A stretch of DNA of 6,498 nucleotides, taken from Bdellovibrionales bacterium (GTDB lineage: Bacteria; Bdellovibrionota; Bdellovibrionia; Bdellovibrionales; UBA1609). The translations under genes and the position numbers were made by a program. The notes below the pieces were generated by a model that was given only the letters and a program-made list of their open reading frames with translations, searched no databases and was not told the DNA's origin. The stretch's first letter is position 1; every line of letters begins with the position of its first letter. Below are positions 1 through 6,461 of this stretch, in pieces. The DNA lies in contig JAGRAB010000027.1 in NCBI GenBank assembly GCA_020435085.1, positions 1 to 6,498 of the forward strand. The letters run 5' to 3'.

Positions 1-917
1 TACTTTGAAACCATATCAACCATCCCTGCAGGTACAAACTCATCATGAGAAGCTCTCACAATAATAGCAGGCACTCTCGATTCTTGAATTTTCATAAAGT
101 CCTCACCAATTTCAGCATTCTCCATACCGATTAACTTTTGTCGAATATTTTCCAGTTTTTCTGGCTCAACATCTCCCATCACAGATCTCAGTGCTGAGTG
201 AGCTGATTCTTTATTATGAATATTAAAATATAAGTGAAGAGCTGATCTTGCTGCCATTTTTCCAGCATGCTCCGTCCAATCAATCATCCCTTGAAGAACC
301 TGACTGACCCCAGGAACAAATGTCATCATCCCCTGGGCCACCCTCAATGGCTGGCTCAACTGCTTGGCATTTAGTGCTTCTTGGTATGTAGGAATCCACC
401 CAACATAAGGATTAAAATGAATCATTCCTGATATTCTAAATTTTTTAGAGTAAGTACCAAAAAAACGAGCCGCAACTAATGTGCCCCGTGAATGATTCAT
501 GAAATAAATATTTCCCTTATAATTTTTGCGAGTCAATTTTAAATAAGCCAGTAAGTCATGAAGAATTTGTGCATCTTCTTCAGCTGTTGGAGCCTCTAAG
601 GGCCCTACCTTATTAATATTTGTAAAATCCAGCGAAAGAGCCTGAAGCCCTAATTGCCCAAGTTCAAAAACCTGATCTTCAAAGGCCGGTTTATCAAGAC
701 CTGGCAAAACGATGACAAGATCTTGGTTTCGGCTCAATTGCCGTCGGTTTTTTACATAGCGAACCTCTAGCTTTTGCCCCCTTAATGTTGTTGTCAGTTT
801 TCCGGTATAAACTTTGGCTTTCGAAGATGACAACAAACTTTGGCACGATGACTGAGCCTCTGCAATATGCCAGAAAATTGCTGTGAATAGGTAAAAAAGT
901 AAGAAAATCCGTCCCAT
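1..917 (-). CDS. Exported alpha/beta hydrolase, 3' end cut by window edge
   Basis: My translation of the minus strand gives an uninterrupted frame of 305 codons from the ATG at 917 to the window edge. An N-terminal signal peptide is visible: MGR, a hydrophobic stretch over residues 4-18, then AEA|Q at 19-22 as a signal peptidase I site, so the enzyme is probably periplasmic or secreted. The alpha/beta-hydrolase signature follows in order: a strand leading into LPGL (71-74, oxyanion-loop position), a nucleophile elbow NHSRG (141-145) with Ser143, and SHDEFVP (290-296) with Asp292 as the likely acid. The catalytic His would lie past the edge. The elbow starts with Asn instead of the common Gly. 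An in-frame TAG upstream and the absence of other ATG, GTG or TTG codons support this start. A purine-rich AGAGGGAGAG lies about 16 bases upstream, farther than usual for a ribosome site. The substrate is unknown; esterase, lipase or peptidase activity are all possible. The last two bases, TA, leave codon 306 as either Tyr or stop. Confidence 0.85.
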   Translation of the reverse strand, partial: MGRIFLLFYLFTAIFWHIAEAQSSCQSLLSSSKAKVYTGKLTTTLRGQKLEVRYVKNRRQLSRNQDLVIVLPGLDKPAFEDQVFELGQLGLQALSLDFTNINKVGPLEAPTAEEDAQILHDLLAYLKLTRKNYKGNIYFMNHSRGTLVAARFFGTYSKKFRISGMIHFNPYVGWIPTYQEALNAKQLSQPLRVAQGMMTFVPGVSQVLQGMIDWTEHAGKMAARSALHLYFNIHNKESAHSALRSVMGDVEPEKLENIRQKLIGMENAEIGEDFMKIQESRVPAIIVRASHDEFVPAGMVDMVSK

Positions 918-1027
918 AGGGATGTTTACAAAGCTCTCCCTCTTTCGCCAAGGACTTCCTGAATAAATATAAAATTTCTAAGAACTGCCACTTTTCCTTT
1001 TTATAAGATTGTTTTAAATTAGACTCC
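918..1027. promoter_or_regulatory. Divergent intergenic region
   Basis: This 110-base AT-rich gap separates the start codons of the minus-strand hydrolase and the plus-strand asparaginase, so promoters for both should lie here. A -10-like TATAAG at 1002-1007 faces the asparaginase, and a TATATT-like element near 965-970 faces the hydrolase. Neither has a convincing -35 partner at 16-18 bases, so no specific promoter is called. Confidence 0.35.
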
Positions 1028-1546
1028 ATGAAGCAACGAGTGAATATTTTAACAACTGGCGGAACTATTGAAAAATCCTACTGCGAGGCTGATGGATCTG
1101 TAAAAAATATGGAAAGTCAGCTCAAAGCTCGTCTTCTCGCACGCCTTCGCCTTCCCCATACAGAATTCTGGGTCGAAGAGATTATGGCCAAAGACTCTCT
1201 TGATATGACAGAAAGTGACCGTCAACTTATTTTTGAACGCATCCAGGCCACATCTCAAGACGGAAACCCTATTGTTGTTTTGCACGGAACAGATACCATG
1301 GAAAAAACTCTCAGATATTGTTACAGCCAACTCCCTCACCCCCCCATACCTGTGATATTTACTGGAGCGATGACTCCTGCAGGATTTATTGACTCTGATG
1401 CCCAACAAAATTTTACTGAGGCTCTTTATGCTTCTCAAATTGTAGCTCCTGGCTTTTACATTTCATTTCATGGTGCCCTTTTTTCGGCCCCAAATGTCAC
1501 AAAAAACCATCAGCGCGGCACTTTTGAAGAAACCGACTTCAAATAA
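1028..1546 (+). CDS. Short single-domain asparaginase-family protein
   Basis: This 172-residue protein matches the N-terminal catalytic domain of type I/II L-asparaginases (PF00710), which hydrolyse asparagine to aspartate and ammonia. The catalytic set is complete: LTTGGTIEK (8-16) with nucleophile Thr10, HGTDTMEKT (86-94) with the Thr88-Asp89 pair, and VTKN (157-160) with Lys159, matching the Thr12, Thr89, Asp90 and Lys162 of E. coli AnsB. Canonical enzymes are about 330 residues, with a C-terminal domain that completes the active site of the partner subunit. This one ends just after the Lys motif, as do known short bacterial homologues, so it is probably complete and not a broken gene. Its true substrate is therefore uncertain. 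It has no signal peptide and should be cytoplasmic. The start is the first in-frame ATG after a TAA at 1004-1006. There is no Shine-Dalgarno sequence before it, so initiation may be weak or leaderless. It is divergent from the hydrolase. Confidence 0.85.
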   Translation: MKQRVNILTTGGTIEKSYCEADGSVKNMESQLKARLLARLRLPHTEFWVEEIMAKDSLDMTESDRQLIFERIQATSQDGNPIVVLHGTDTMEKTLRYCYSQLPHPPIPVIFTGAMTPAGFIDSDAQQNFTEALYASQIVAPGFYISFHGALFSAPNVTKNHQRGTFEETDFK

Positions 1547-1655
1547 CCTTTATCAATACCTATCCCTATAAAAACTTTATAAAATGCAATTTTTATCTGT
1601 CAAACCTGGGAACATTTGCTAGTGCTTCTTTCAAATTCAAATGGGGGGAATTTCA
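1547..1655 (+). promoter_or_regulatory. Upstream region of the transpeptidase block
   Basis: This 109-base AT-rich gap between the asparaginase stop and the transpeptidase start is the probable promoter region for the three-gene block. It contains TATAAA at 1578-1583, inside the 8-base palindrome TTTATAAA. A CTGTCA (1597-1602) has only a poor -10 (TAGTGC) 17 bases downstream. No GC-rich hairpin with a T-run is present after the asparaginase, so read-through from it into the block is possible. Confidence 0.3.
1643..1650 (+). promoter_or_regulatory. Ribosome binding site fixing the transpeptidase start
   Basis: GGGGGGAA is purine-rich, complementary to the 16S tail with wobble pairing, and lies 5 bases before the ATG at 1656. 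It shows that the ATG at 1641, which overlaps this site and has no ribosome site of its own, is not the real start. The ATG at 1656 also begins a textbook signal peptide. Confidence 0.75.
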
Positions 1656-2537
1656 ATGAAAGCTTTGCTTGCTCTTATATTTACTTTTTTTTCAACATCT
1701 GCTCTTGCACAAATAAAAATGACTGAAGGCGAACCCCAAGTTCGCAATGATGGTATTCTCCTTGAAGCCAATGATGCTGGTGAAGTATTCATTCTTCCAA
1801 AAAGTGACCTCAGAATTGACGTCAATTACTTTCAGTTCAAACGAAGTTTTGAACAAGTCGCCCAAGTTATCACACCAGAGGTTGAAGAAGCCTTTGACCT
1901 TTTTATATTTGCTAATGTCTCATATGAAAAAAATGGTTCTCCCAATGATTTTATTACCTCTCAATCCATGATGGTTTTCAAAAAACCTTATTCCAACCAA
2001 CAAATTTTTAATAGAGACATACAAAACCAAATTATCCCCTACAATCCAGTCTCTGCCTCCGCCCTTGGAGCTTCTGACCATCACCCTGCCATTCCTGGCC
2101 TTCCTGCAAATATTCGAATCTCATCCGGAGCGAGTCACTTTGGCCATAAGTATGTTGATACCTTTTCTGGTGTTTTCCGGGTGAATTCTTCTAAATCAAA
2201 GACTCATAGATATCAAAAAGGAATGTACGATGCTCTTTACGTAGATATTGTTTACCCAAGCGGAAAGTCTTCAGGAATTGCTATTCATGGGACCGATAAA
2301 GATCAATACGGAAAACTCGGGCAACAAGCTTCTCATGGCTGTATTCGTGTTCACCAAATGCATTCAAAAATACTTTATAGTTATGTCATGTCAGAAAATC
2401 TTTTTGATCCCGAGCTTCTTGATTTTGGACGAACGCACCGACTTCCTCCAGGGCCTTTAAGAGACACTCGCCCCGGCCAACGAGCTTTAATGATTTTCTT
2501 TTATGGCTATCGCGGCAACTCGGGTCTTGACATCTAG
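1656..2537 (+). CDS. Exported L,D-transpeptidase (YkuD family)
   Basis: This 293-residue protein has a Sec signal peptide (MKA, hydrophobic residues 3-15, cleavage at ALA|Q, 16-19), placing it in the periplasm. The C-terminal half, roughly residues 150-285, is a YkuD catalytic domain (PF03734). It shows IHGTDKD (210-216) with His211 and SHGCIR (226-231) with nucleophile Cys229. The 18-residue distance between His211 and Cys229 fits the family. Such enzymes form 3-3 cross-links in peptidoglycan, attach proteins to it, or exchange or remove the terminal D-amino acid. Residues about 20-150 match no domain I recognise, and no LysM or other peptidoglycan-binding repeat is visible. The start at 1656 is chosen over 1641 because of the GGGGGGAA site and the signal peptide. 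It is first in a block with the next two genes, and its stop overlaps the next start. In predatory Bdellovibrio, L,D-transpeptidases remodel predator and prey walls. Whether that applies here is unknown. Confidence 0.92.
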   Translation: MKALLALIFTFFSTSALAQIKMTEGEPQVRNDGILLEANDAGEVFILPKSDLRIDVNYFQFKRSFEQVAQVITPEVEEAFDLFIFANVSYEKNGSPNDFITSQSMMVFKKPYSNQQIFNRDIQNQIIPYNPVSASALGASDHHPAIPGLPANIRISSGASHFGHKYVDTFSGVFRVNSSKSKTHRYQKGMYDALYVDIVYPSGKSSGIAIHGTDKDQYGKLGQQASHGCIRVHQMHSKILYSYVMSENLFDPELLDFGRTHRLPPGPLRDTRPGQRALMIFFYGYRGNSGLDI

Positions 2538-2950
2538 TGTCTGCAAAAAATTATTTTAAAATACCATTTTTTCGCCTACTATTTCCCTCTTGGGGGTTCT
2601 TTGATACAACTTCTGGAGTGGCCTCCTTAGAGTGGCAATTGGCATCAGCAAATCAACCACATACATGGCAAAGTTTTCCTCAGAAAATTCAAAGAAAATG
2701 GTTTCATTATTTTTTTAATCCAAAAGGTAACTTTTTTCACTATTGGAACCACCATTGCCAACTTCTTTTTCACTTATCACAAACTCTCTCACCAGAAGAA
2801 TTTCAAAATTCAGAGGCTTTTCAAAGAATCAAATCAGAGGTCCTAAGAAAGGTTCCACATCACTGTTCTCACTGGAAAATTCGACTCTCGTATCTTGACC
2901 TCGATGCTCAAAAAACAACAACTATTTTTGAAACCTCTTTTGAAAACTAG
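2537..2950 (+). CDS. Small aromatic-rich protein paired with HTTM membrane protein (SdpA-like?)
   Basis: This 137-residue protein has no signal peptide and no clear membrane segment. It starts on a GTG that shares one base with the transpeptidase stop (TAGTG), with no good Shine-Dalgarno sequence, so translational coupling is likely. No later ATG exists in frame. It is rich in Trp, Phe and His. FPSWGFFD (16-23) stands out, followed by an aromatic/His patch over roughly residues 55-80 (including FHYFF and FFHYW) and VPHHCSHW (106-113). The gene after it encodes an HTTM-type membrane protein 17 bases downstream. Small proteins with an F-P-x-W-x-F-F type motif beside an HTTM protein recall SdpA, which works with the HTTM protein SdpB to mature the SdpC toxin in Bacillus. 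That likeness comes from motif and gene order only and is not a confirmed homology. Function unknown; it may be a cytoplasmic or membrane-peripheral partner of the next protein. Confidence 0.75.
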   Translation: MSAKNYFKIPFFRLLFPSWGFFDTTSGVASLEWQLASANQPHTWQSFPQKIQRKWFHYFFNPKGNFFHYWNHHCQLLFHLSQTLSPEEFQNSEAFQRIKSEVLRKVPHHCSHWKIRLSYLDLDAQKTTTIFETSFEN

Positions 2951-2967
2951 GTAGCAACAGGTCCCAA

Positions 2968-3645
2968 ATGAATGATTTCTTTACATTTCAAATCACTCTT
3001 TTTTTTGCTTGTCTTTGTTTCCTTCAGACTGGATTCGAATTTATTTTTGAACTTCATTCTCAAAGAAAAGTCCAATTCCTTGGTGGCCTTTACATCACAA
3101 GTGCACTGATCTTTTTAAGTCCTCTCTCTTATATTTTTTTTATTATTCCTATTTTAACAATTACCTCGTCCACTTACCTTTTGAAGAAACCCTACAATGG
3201 TGGTTCTGATCAACTATTATTTTACGTTAGCTTTGGTCTCTTTATTGGTCGATATTTAGAAGATCATCAATTTTCTTTATCTCCCATCTTTTTATTTCTA
3301 TCATTTCTTATTTGCTTAACATATTTTTATGCCGGGTGGGTCAAGTTTCGCAGTTCCTCTTGGCAAAATGGCCGTGCTTTTTGGCAAAGTTCTTATTTAA
3401 GTTGTTATGGCCCCCTCTCACCAAAAACATCTTCATCAAAGATCATCACACAATTGATTTTGGTTTTTGAACTTCTTTTTCCTTTAAGTCTTTTCCATCC
3501 CTTTTTAGCAATTATTTTTATTATAGGAGGAATGAGTTTTCATCTTGGGAATATTTATTTACTTGGACTCAATCGTTTTTTTTGGACTTGGGTCATTTGT
3601 TATCCAAGCCTTTTGTGGATTGCTAAAAATTACCATATTTTTTAA
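2968..3645 (+). CDS. HTTM / gamma-carboxylase-like multi-pass membrane protein
   Basis: This 225-residue protein is strongly hydrophobic, with about six or seven membrane segments near residues 5-27, 40-51, 53-70, 83-97, 104-122, 160-196 (probably two) and 199-218. The stretch YFYAGWVKF (119-127), with a Trp six residues after Lys126, resembles the YFIAGVKKL...W segment around the catalytic lysine of human gamma-glutamyl carboxylase. MSFHLGN (189-195) with His192, and the aromatic helix after it, match that family's later FH segment. This supports membership of the HTTM superfamily, which also contains SdpB. The protein is short: SdpB is about 320 residues. It consists essentially of the membrane core, with no lumenal domain. 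The ATG at 2968 follows the preceding stop by 17 bases with only a weak AGG (2959-2961) as ribosome site. It is the last gene of the block. A membrane role in modifying or maturing a substrate with the preceding small protein is inferred, and the chemistry is unknown. Confidence 0.7.
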   Translation: MNDFFTFQITLFFACLCFLQTGFEFIFELHSQRKVQFLGGLYITSALIFLSPLSYIFFIIPILTITSSTYLLKKPYNGGSDQLLFYVSFGLFIGRYLEDHQFSLSPIFLFLSFLICLTYFYAGWVKFRSSSWQNGRAFWQSSYLSCYGPLSPKTSSSKIITQLILVFELLFPLSLFHPFLAIIFIIGGMSFHLGNIYLLGLNRFFWTWVICYPSLLWIAKNYHIF

Positions 3646-6308
3646 AGAAGGCATCGCTTCACTTCATCCACAGTTGTCAAACCATTAAGAACCATTCGCA
3701 AACCAAACTCTAAAATAGTTTCGAATCCATCTTTTTCTGCAATTTCTCGCAAGTGTTCCCACTGATCTTTTTGCGCCAATGTAAAACGCATCTCTTCTGT
3801 CGCTCGCCAAGTTTCAAAAACAGGAATGCGATCCAAATAACCCGTCCCTTGACATCTCACACACCCTTTACCTACCTTTACCGTCTCTGGTGGACTTATT
3901 CCCGTTAAATTTTGGACAAAGAATTCTTTTTCAAAATCTGTTGTCTGTCGATCTTCTGAGCATGATTTACAGTTGGCTCGCAAAAGTCTTTGGCTTACAC
4001 AACCTAAAAGAGCTGAAGCAATTGTCACCGGGCTAATTTCAAATTCTGCTAATCGACTGATCGTATCTAGAGATGAATTTGTATGCATTGTTGATAAAAC
4101 TAAATGCCCAGTAATTGCTGCCTCTAAAACAATGTGAGCGGACTCTGCGTCTCGAATTTCACCAACCATAATAACATCTGGATCCTGTCTTAAGAAACTT
4201 CTTAAAGCCGCTGGAAAAGTTAGCCCTGCTTTTGGATGCAACTGCACTTGATTTAATCCTGCTAACTCTTTTTCAACAGGATCTTCAATGGTCATAATAT
4301 TCACACCGACTTGGTTAATTTGGTTGAGAAGTGAATAAAGTGTCGTTGATTTTCCTGACCCTGTTGGCCCTGTCACTAAGAAAAGACCTTGCTTGGCTTC
4401 AGAAACGCCTTTTAAAACTTGAATCACTCGCTTGTCTGGAGCCAACATATTTAAAGGCACAATACCACCACTGGCTCGGATTACTCGAAGAACTGATTTT
4501 TCTCCTTTTTTTGTTGGAACTGTTGAAACCCGAGCAATAAAATCGACTTCGTCAATACGAGTCTTTAATTGACCATCTTGAGGAGATTTGTCGTTGGAGA
4601 TATCCATCTCTGCAAGAATTTTAATACGATTAATAAACTCTCGATGATACTGCTTAGGAATATTTTCTGACCGCTCATGTAAAACACCGTCCACACGAAA
4701 TCGTACTGATACATTTTGTTCTCCTGGCTCAAAATGAATATCACTCGCTCGATTTCTTAATGCCTCTTGAAAAATTTTATCGAGCTCTTCAACTGGTTTG
4801 ATTTCATTTTTATTTCCAGAACGAATTTTAACTTTTGAACTTTCATCGGCCTCAGTGCGTGTAGAAAATTTTTGAATTTCCGAAATCCAACGATTAAAAT
4901 TTTCTTGTGAAATCATTTGTAAAGAAATTCGGTAATTAGCAAGATAACGGCTGACCAGAGAGTAGATCTCCTCACTTTCTGGATTCACTAAACCCACAAC
5001 AAGTTCATTATCTTCACAAAAAAGAGGAATCATCTTTTGCATTTTCATGACAGCCAAAGGGATAAGGTCAGCAATGCCTGAAAAATTCACCTTATCGATA
5101 TCTTCAAAATACTTAAGACCAATTTGGTTATTGATCTTATGAAGTCGCTTGGCAAGGTCTTGAGCCAATGGCAATAAAAATGAAGGGGCCTTAAGAAGTT
5201 CATTAAAAACCTTCACATCCAATGCACGAACAACTGTCTCTCCAACAGCTTTTGCCATATGCTTATGTGGTGTCTGGTTGAGAATCGAAAGCTCACTAAA
5301 CCCTTGCCCTACTCCAAGGGTCACAACGTGAGTGTGTGCTTTTGTGTTTTTTAATGGATGAGCAATTTCAATCTGACCTGACTCGATCATAAAATAATGA
5401 CCACTTGGCATCCCCACATCATAAAGCACCTGTCCTGATTTTAATTGTATGGGTTTAAAATGAGGATACAGTTGTTGAAGTAAACTTTCAGGAAGCTCTT
5501 TAAAATGAGGGTGGCTTTTTAAAATACTTTGAAAATCTTTTGCTGTTTCAATTTTTGTTTTTTCTTTTTGTGGTGGCACCTCCTGCCCTAAATAATAACT
5601 CCTCAACTCAAGTTCTACTTTATTAAAATCTTTATCACCAATAAGGAATATATTGATAATCACATTGGGTATATGCGATCTGATTTGATCATAAAACATG
5701 GGATTATACGGAGTTTTAATGGCGACAGTCAGTACACCTGAACGAAACGACAAAGGTAAAACTTCAAACCGTTTCCACATGTTGATGGGTAGAATTTCAA
5801 GAATTTTTTTATCAATCTCAATAAGTTCTGGTTTAAAATATTCAACAAAAACTTTTGAGTCAGCCACAGCACTGTTGAGTTGTGCCAACCGAAGAGTCAG
5901 GTTTCGAGAGACTGCTGGAAACTTTTTTAAAATTTCTAAAAAGTTTTCTCCCGATATCCTCAAAAGATGAGTGTCTTCAATAGCAAACCCTGAAGCTGAT
6001 TTTGTTGTTTTATTAAGCACAGAAAATTCTGAGAAGTGAGCTCCTGCCCTTAAAACTGCAAGTCGGTTGACTTGTTTAAGTTCAGAAACGTAAGTCACAA
6101 TTTCTATGGAGCCTTTTTCAATAATAAAAACATCATCACTGACTTCATTTTGTAAAATAATGGGTTCACCAGAACGCACAAAAACAGGCTCCACTGTCGT
6201 GGCAACAAATTGCAAGGCTGGCTCAGTAAGGCCTTGAAAAAGCTGACTTTGCCGAAGCAAATCCATGTTATTAACGCCCACAACCGGGGCGATTTTAGGT
6301 GCACCCAT
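3642..6308 (-). CDS. GspE/PilB-type ATPase with two cNMP-binding-like domains
   Basis: This 888-residue protein has the order cNMP-like domain (about 18-145), GspE-N-like domain (about 155-240), second cNMP-like domain (about 260-390), second GspE-N-like domain (about 400-480), then a complete type II/IV secretion ATPase (about 505-888). The motor shows Walker A GPTGSGKST (647-655), Asp box TIEDPVE (673-679), Walker B region DVIMVGEIRD (711-720), His box with His735 and His742, and a zinc site formed by CKSC (780-783) and CVRC (816-819). GspE/PilB proteins of about 500-570 residues power pseudopilus or pilus assembly from the inner membrane's cytoplasmic face. The extra 300 residues are the duplicated sensor units. 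The phosphate-binding cassettes keep a Glu (94 and 339) but lack the usual Arg, with Lys103 in one and His350 in the other. No PilC/GspF or PilT gene adjoins it. A stop codon directly precedes the ATG at 6308, and GAGG sits only one base before it, so Met15 (6266), at the edge of the first domain, is an alternative start. Confidence 0.92.
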   Translation of the reverse strand: MGAPKIAPVVGVNNMDLLRQSQLFQGLTEPALQFVATTVEPVFVRSGEPIILQNEVSDDVFIIEKGSIEIVTYVSELKQVNRLAVLRAGAHFSEFSVLNKTTKSASGFAIEDTHLLRISGENFLEILKKFPAVSRNLTLRLAQLNSAVADSKVFVEYFKPELIEIDKKILEILPINMWKRFEVLPLSFRSGVLTVAIKTPYNPMFYDQIRSHIPNVIINIFLIGDKDFNKVELELRSYYLGQEVPPQKEKTKIETAKDFQSILKSHPHFKELPESLLQQLYPHFKPIQLKSGQVLYDVGMPSGHYFMIESGQIEIAHPLKNTKAHTHVVTLGVGQGFSELSILNQTPHKHMAKAVGETVVRALDVKVFNELLKAPSFLLPLAQDLAKRLHKINNQIGLKYFEDIDKVNFSGIADLIPLAVMKMQKMIPLFCEDNELVVGLVNPESEEIYSLVSRYLANYRISLQMISQENFNRWISEIQKFSTRTEADESSKVKIRSGNKNEIKPVEELDKIFQEALRNRASDIHFEPGEQNVSVRFRVDGVLHERSENIPKQYHREFINRIKILAEMDISNDKSPQDGQLKTRIDEVDFIARVSTVPTKKGEKSVLRVIRASGGIVPLNMLAPDKRVIQVLKGVSEAKQGLFLVTGPTGSGKSTTLYSLLNQINQVGVNIMTIEDPVEKELAGLNQVQLHPKAGLTFPAALRSFLRQDPDVIMVGEIRDAESAHIVLEAAITGHLVLSTMHTNSSLDTISRLAEFEISPVTIASALLGCVSQRLLRANCKSCSEDRQTTDFEKEFFVQNLTGISPPETVKVGKGCVRCQGTGYLDRIPVFETWRATEEMRFTLAQKDQWEHLREIAEKDGFETILEFGLRMVLNGLTTVDEVKRCLL

Positions 6309-6461
6309 ACCTCATCTTTATCGGGATTCCAGTGCATCTATATTATTAAACGAAAAATAACTGGCCCTATGGTAAGTGGCATTTCCAGACTTTTTTCAGC
6401 TGTTTCTTCTAAATACCGGCATCCCCTAGACAAATGACTGAAAGTTCTCTAGATTGTCTTG
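6309..6461. promoter_or_regulatory. Divergent intergenic region between the ATPase and typA-like genes
   Basis: These 153 bases separate two divergent starts and should hold both promoters. On the minus strand an AT-rich TTTAATAATATAG (about 6337-6349) lies some 30-40 bases before the ATPase start and could hold its -10 element. On the plus strand TAAATA (about 6410-6415) and TAGATT (6450-6455) are weak -10 candidates for the typA-like gene. No -35 partner is convincing. No other gene, repeat or structured RNA is seen here. Confidence 0.35.

Noticed and set aside
843..860. Lipobox in the hydrolase signal peptide (Cys25)
   Set aside because: Residues before Cys25 are QSS, which do not fit the L-[A/S]-[G/A]-C consensus; AEA|Q is a better signal peptidase I site.
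694..1029. Open frame of 111 codons on the minus strand
   Set aside because: It lies in a different frame of the signal-peptide-bearing hydrolase and its product has no domain character; the hydrolase frame shows export and catalytic motifs.
1049..1438. Open frame of 129 codons antisense to the asparaginase
   Set aside because: The plus-strand frame has a full set of asparaginase catalytic motifs, and the antisense product shows nothing recognisable.
1028..1546. Asparaginase as a truncated pseudogene
   Set aside because: The frame is intact, all catalytic residues are kept, and known short homologues end at the same point after the Lys motif.
1568..1596. Inverted repeat ATAAAAA / TTTTTAT after the asparaginase
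   Set aside because: The 7-pair stem is purely A/T with a 15-base loop, so it is too weak for an intrinsic terminator and is expected by chance in AT-rich DNA.
1641..1655. ATG at 1641 as the transpeptidase start
   Set aside because: It overlaps the GGGGGGAA site that serves the ATG at 1656 and would place extra residues before a well-formed signal peptide.
2537..3645. An SdpC-like toxin gene beside the HTTM pair
   Set aside because: No additional secreted peptide frame occurs between or next to the two genes; the block runs directly into the convergent ATPase gene.
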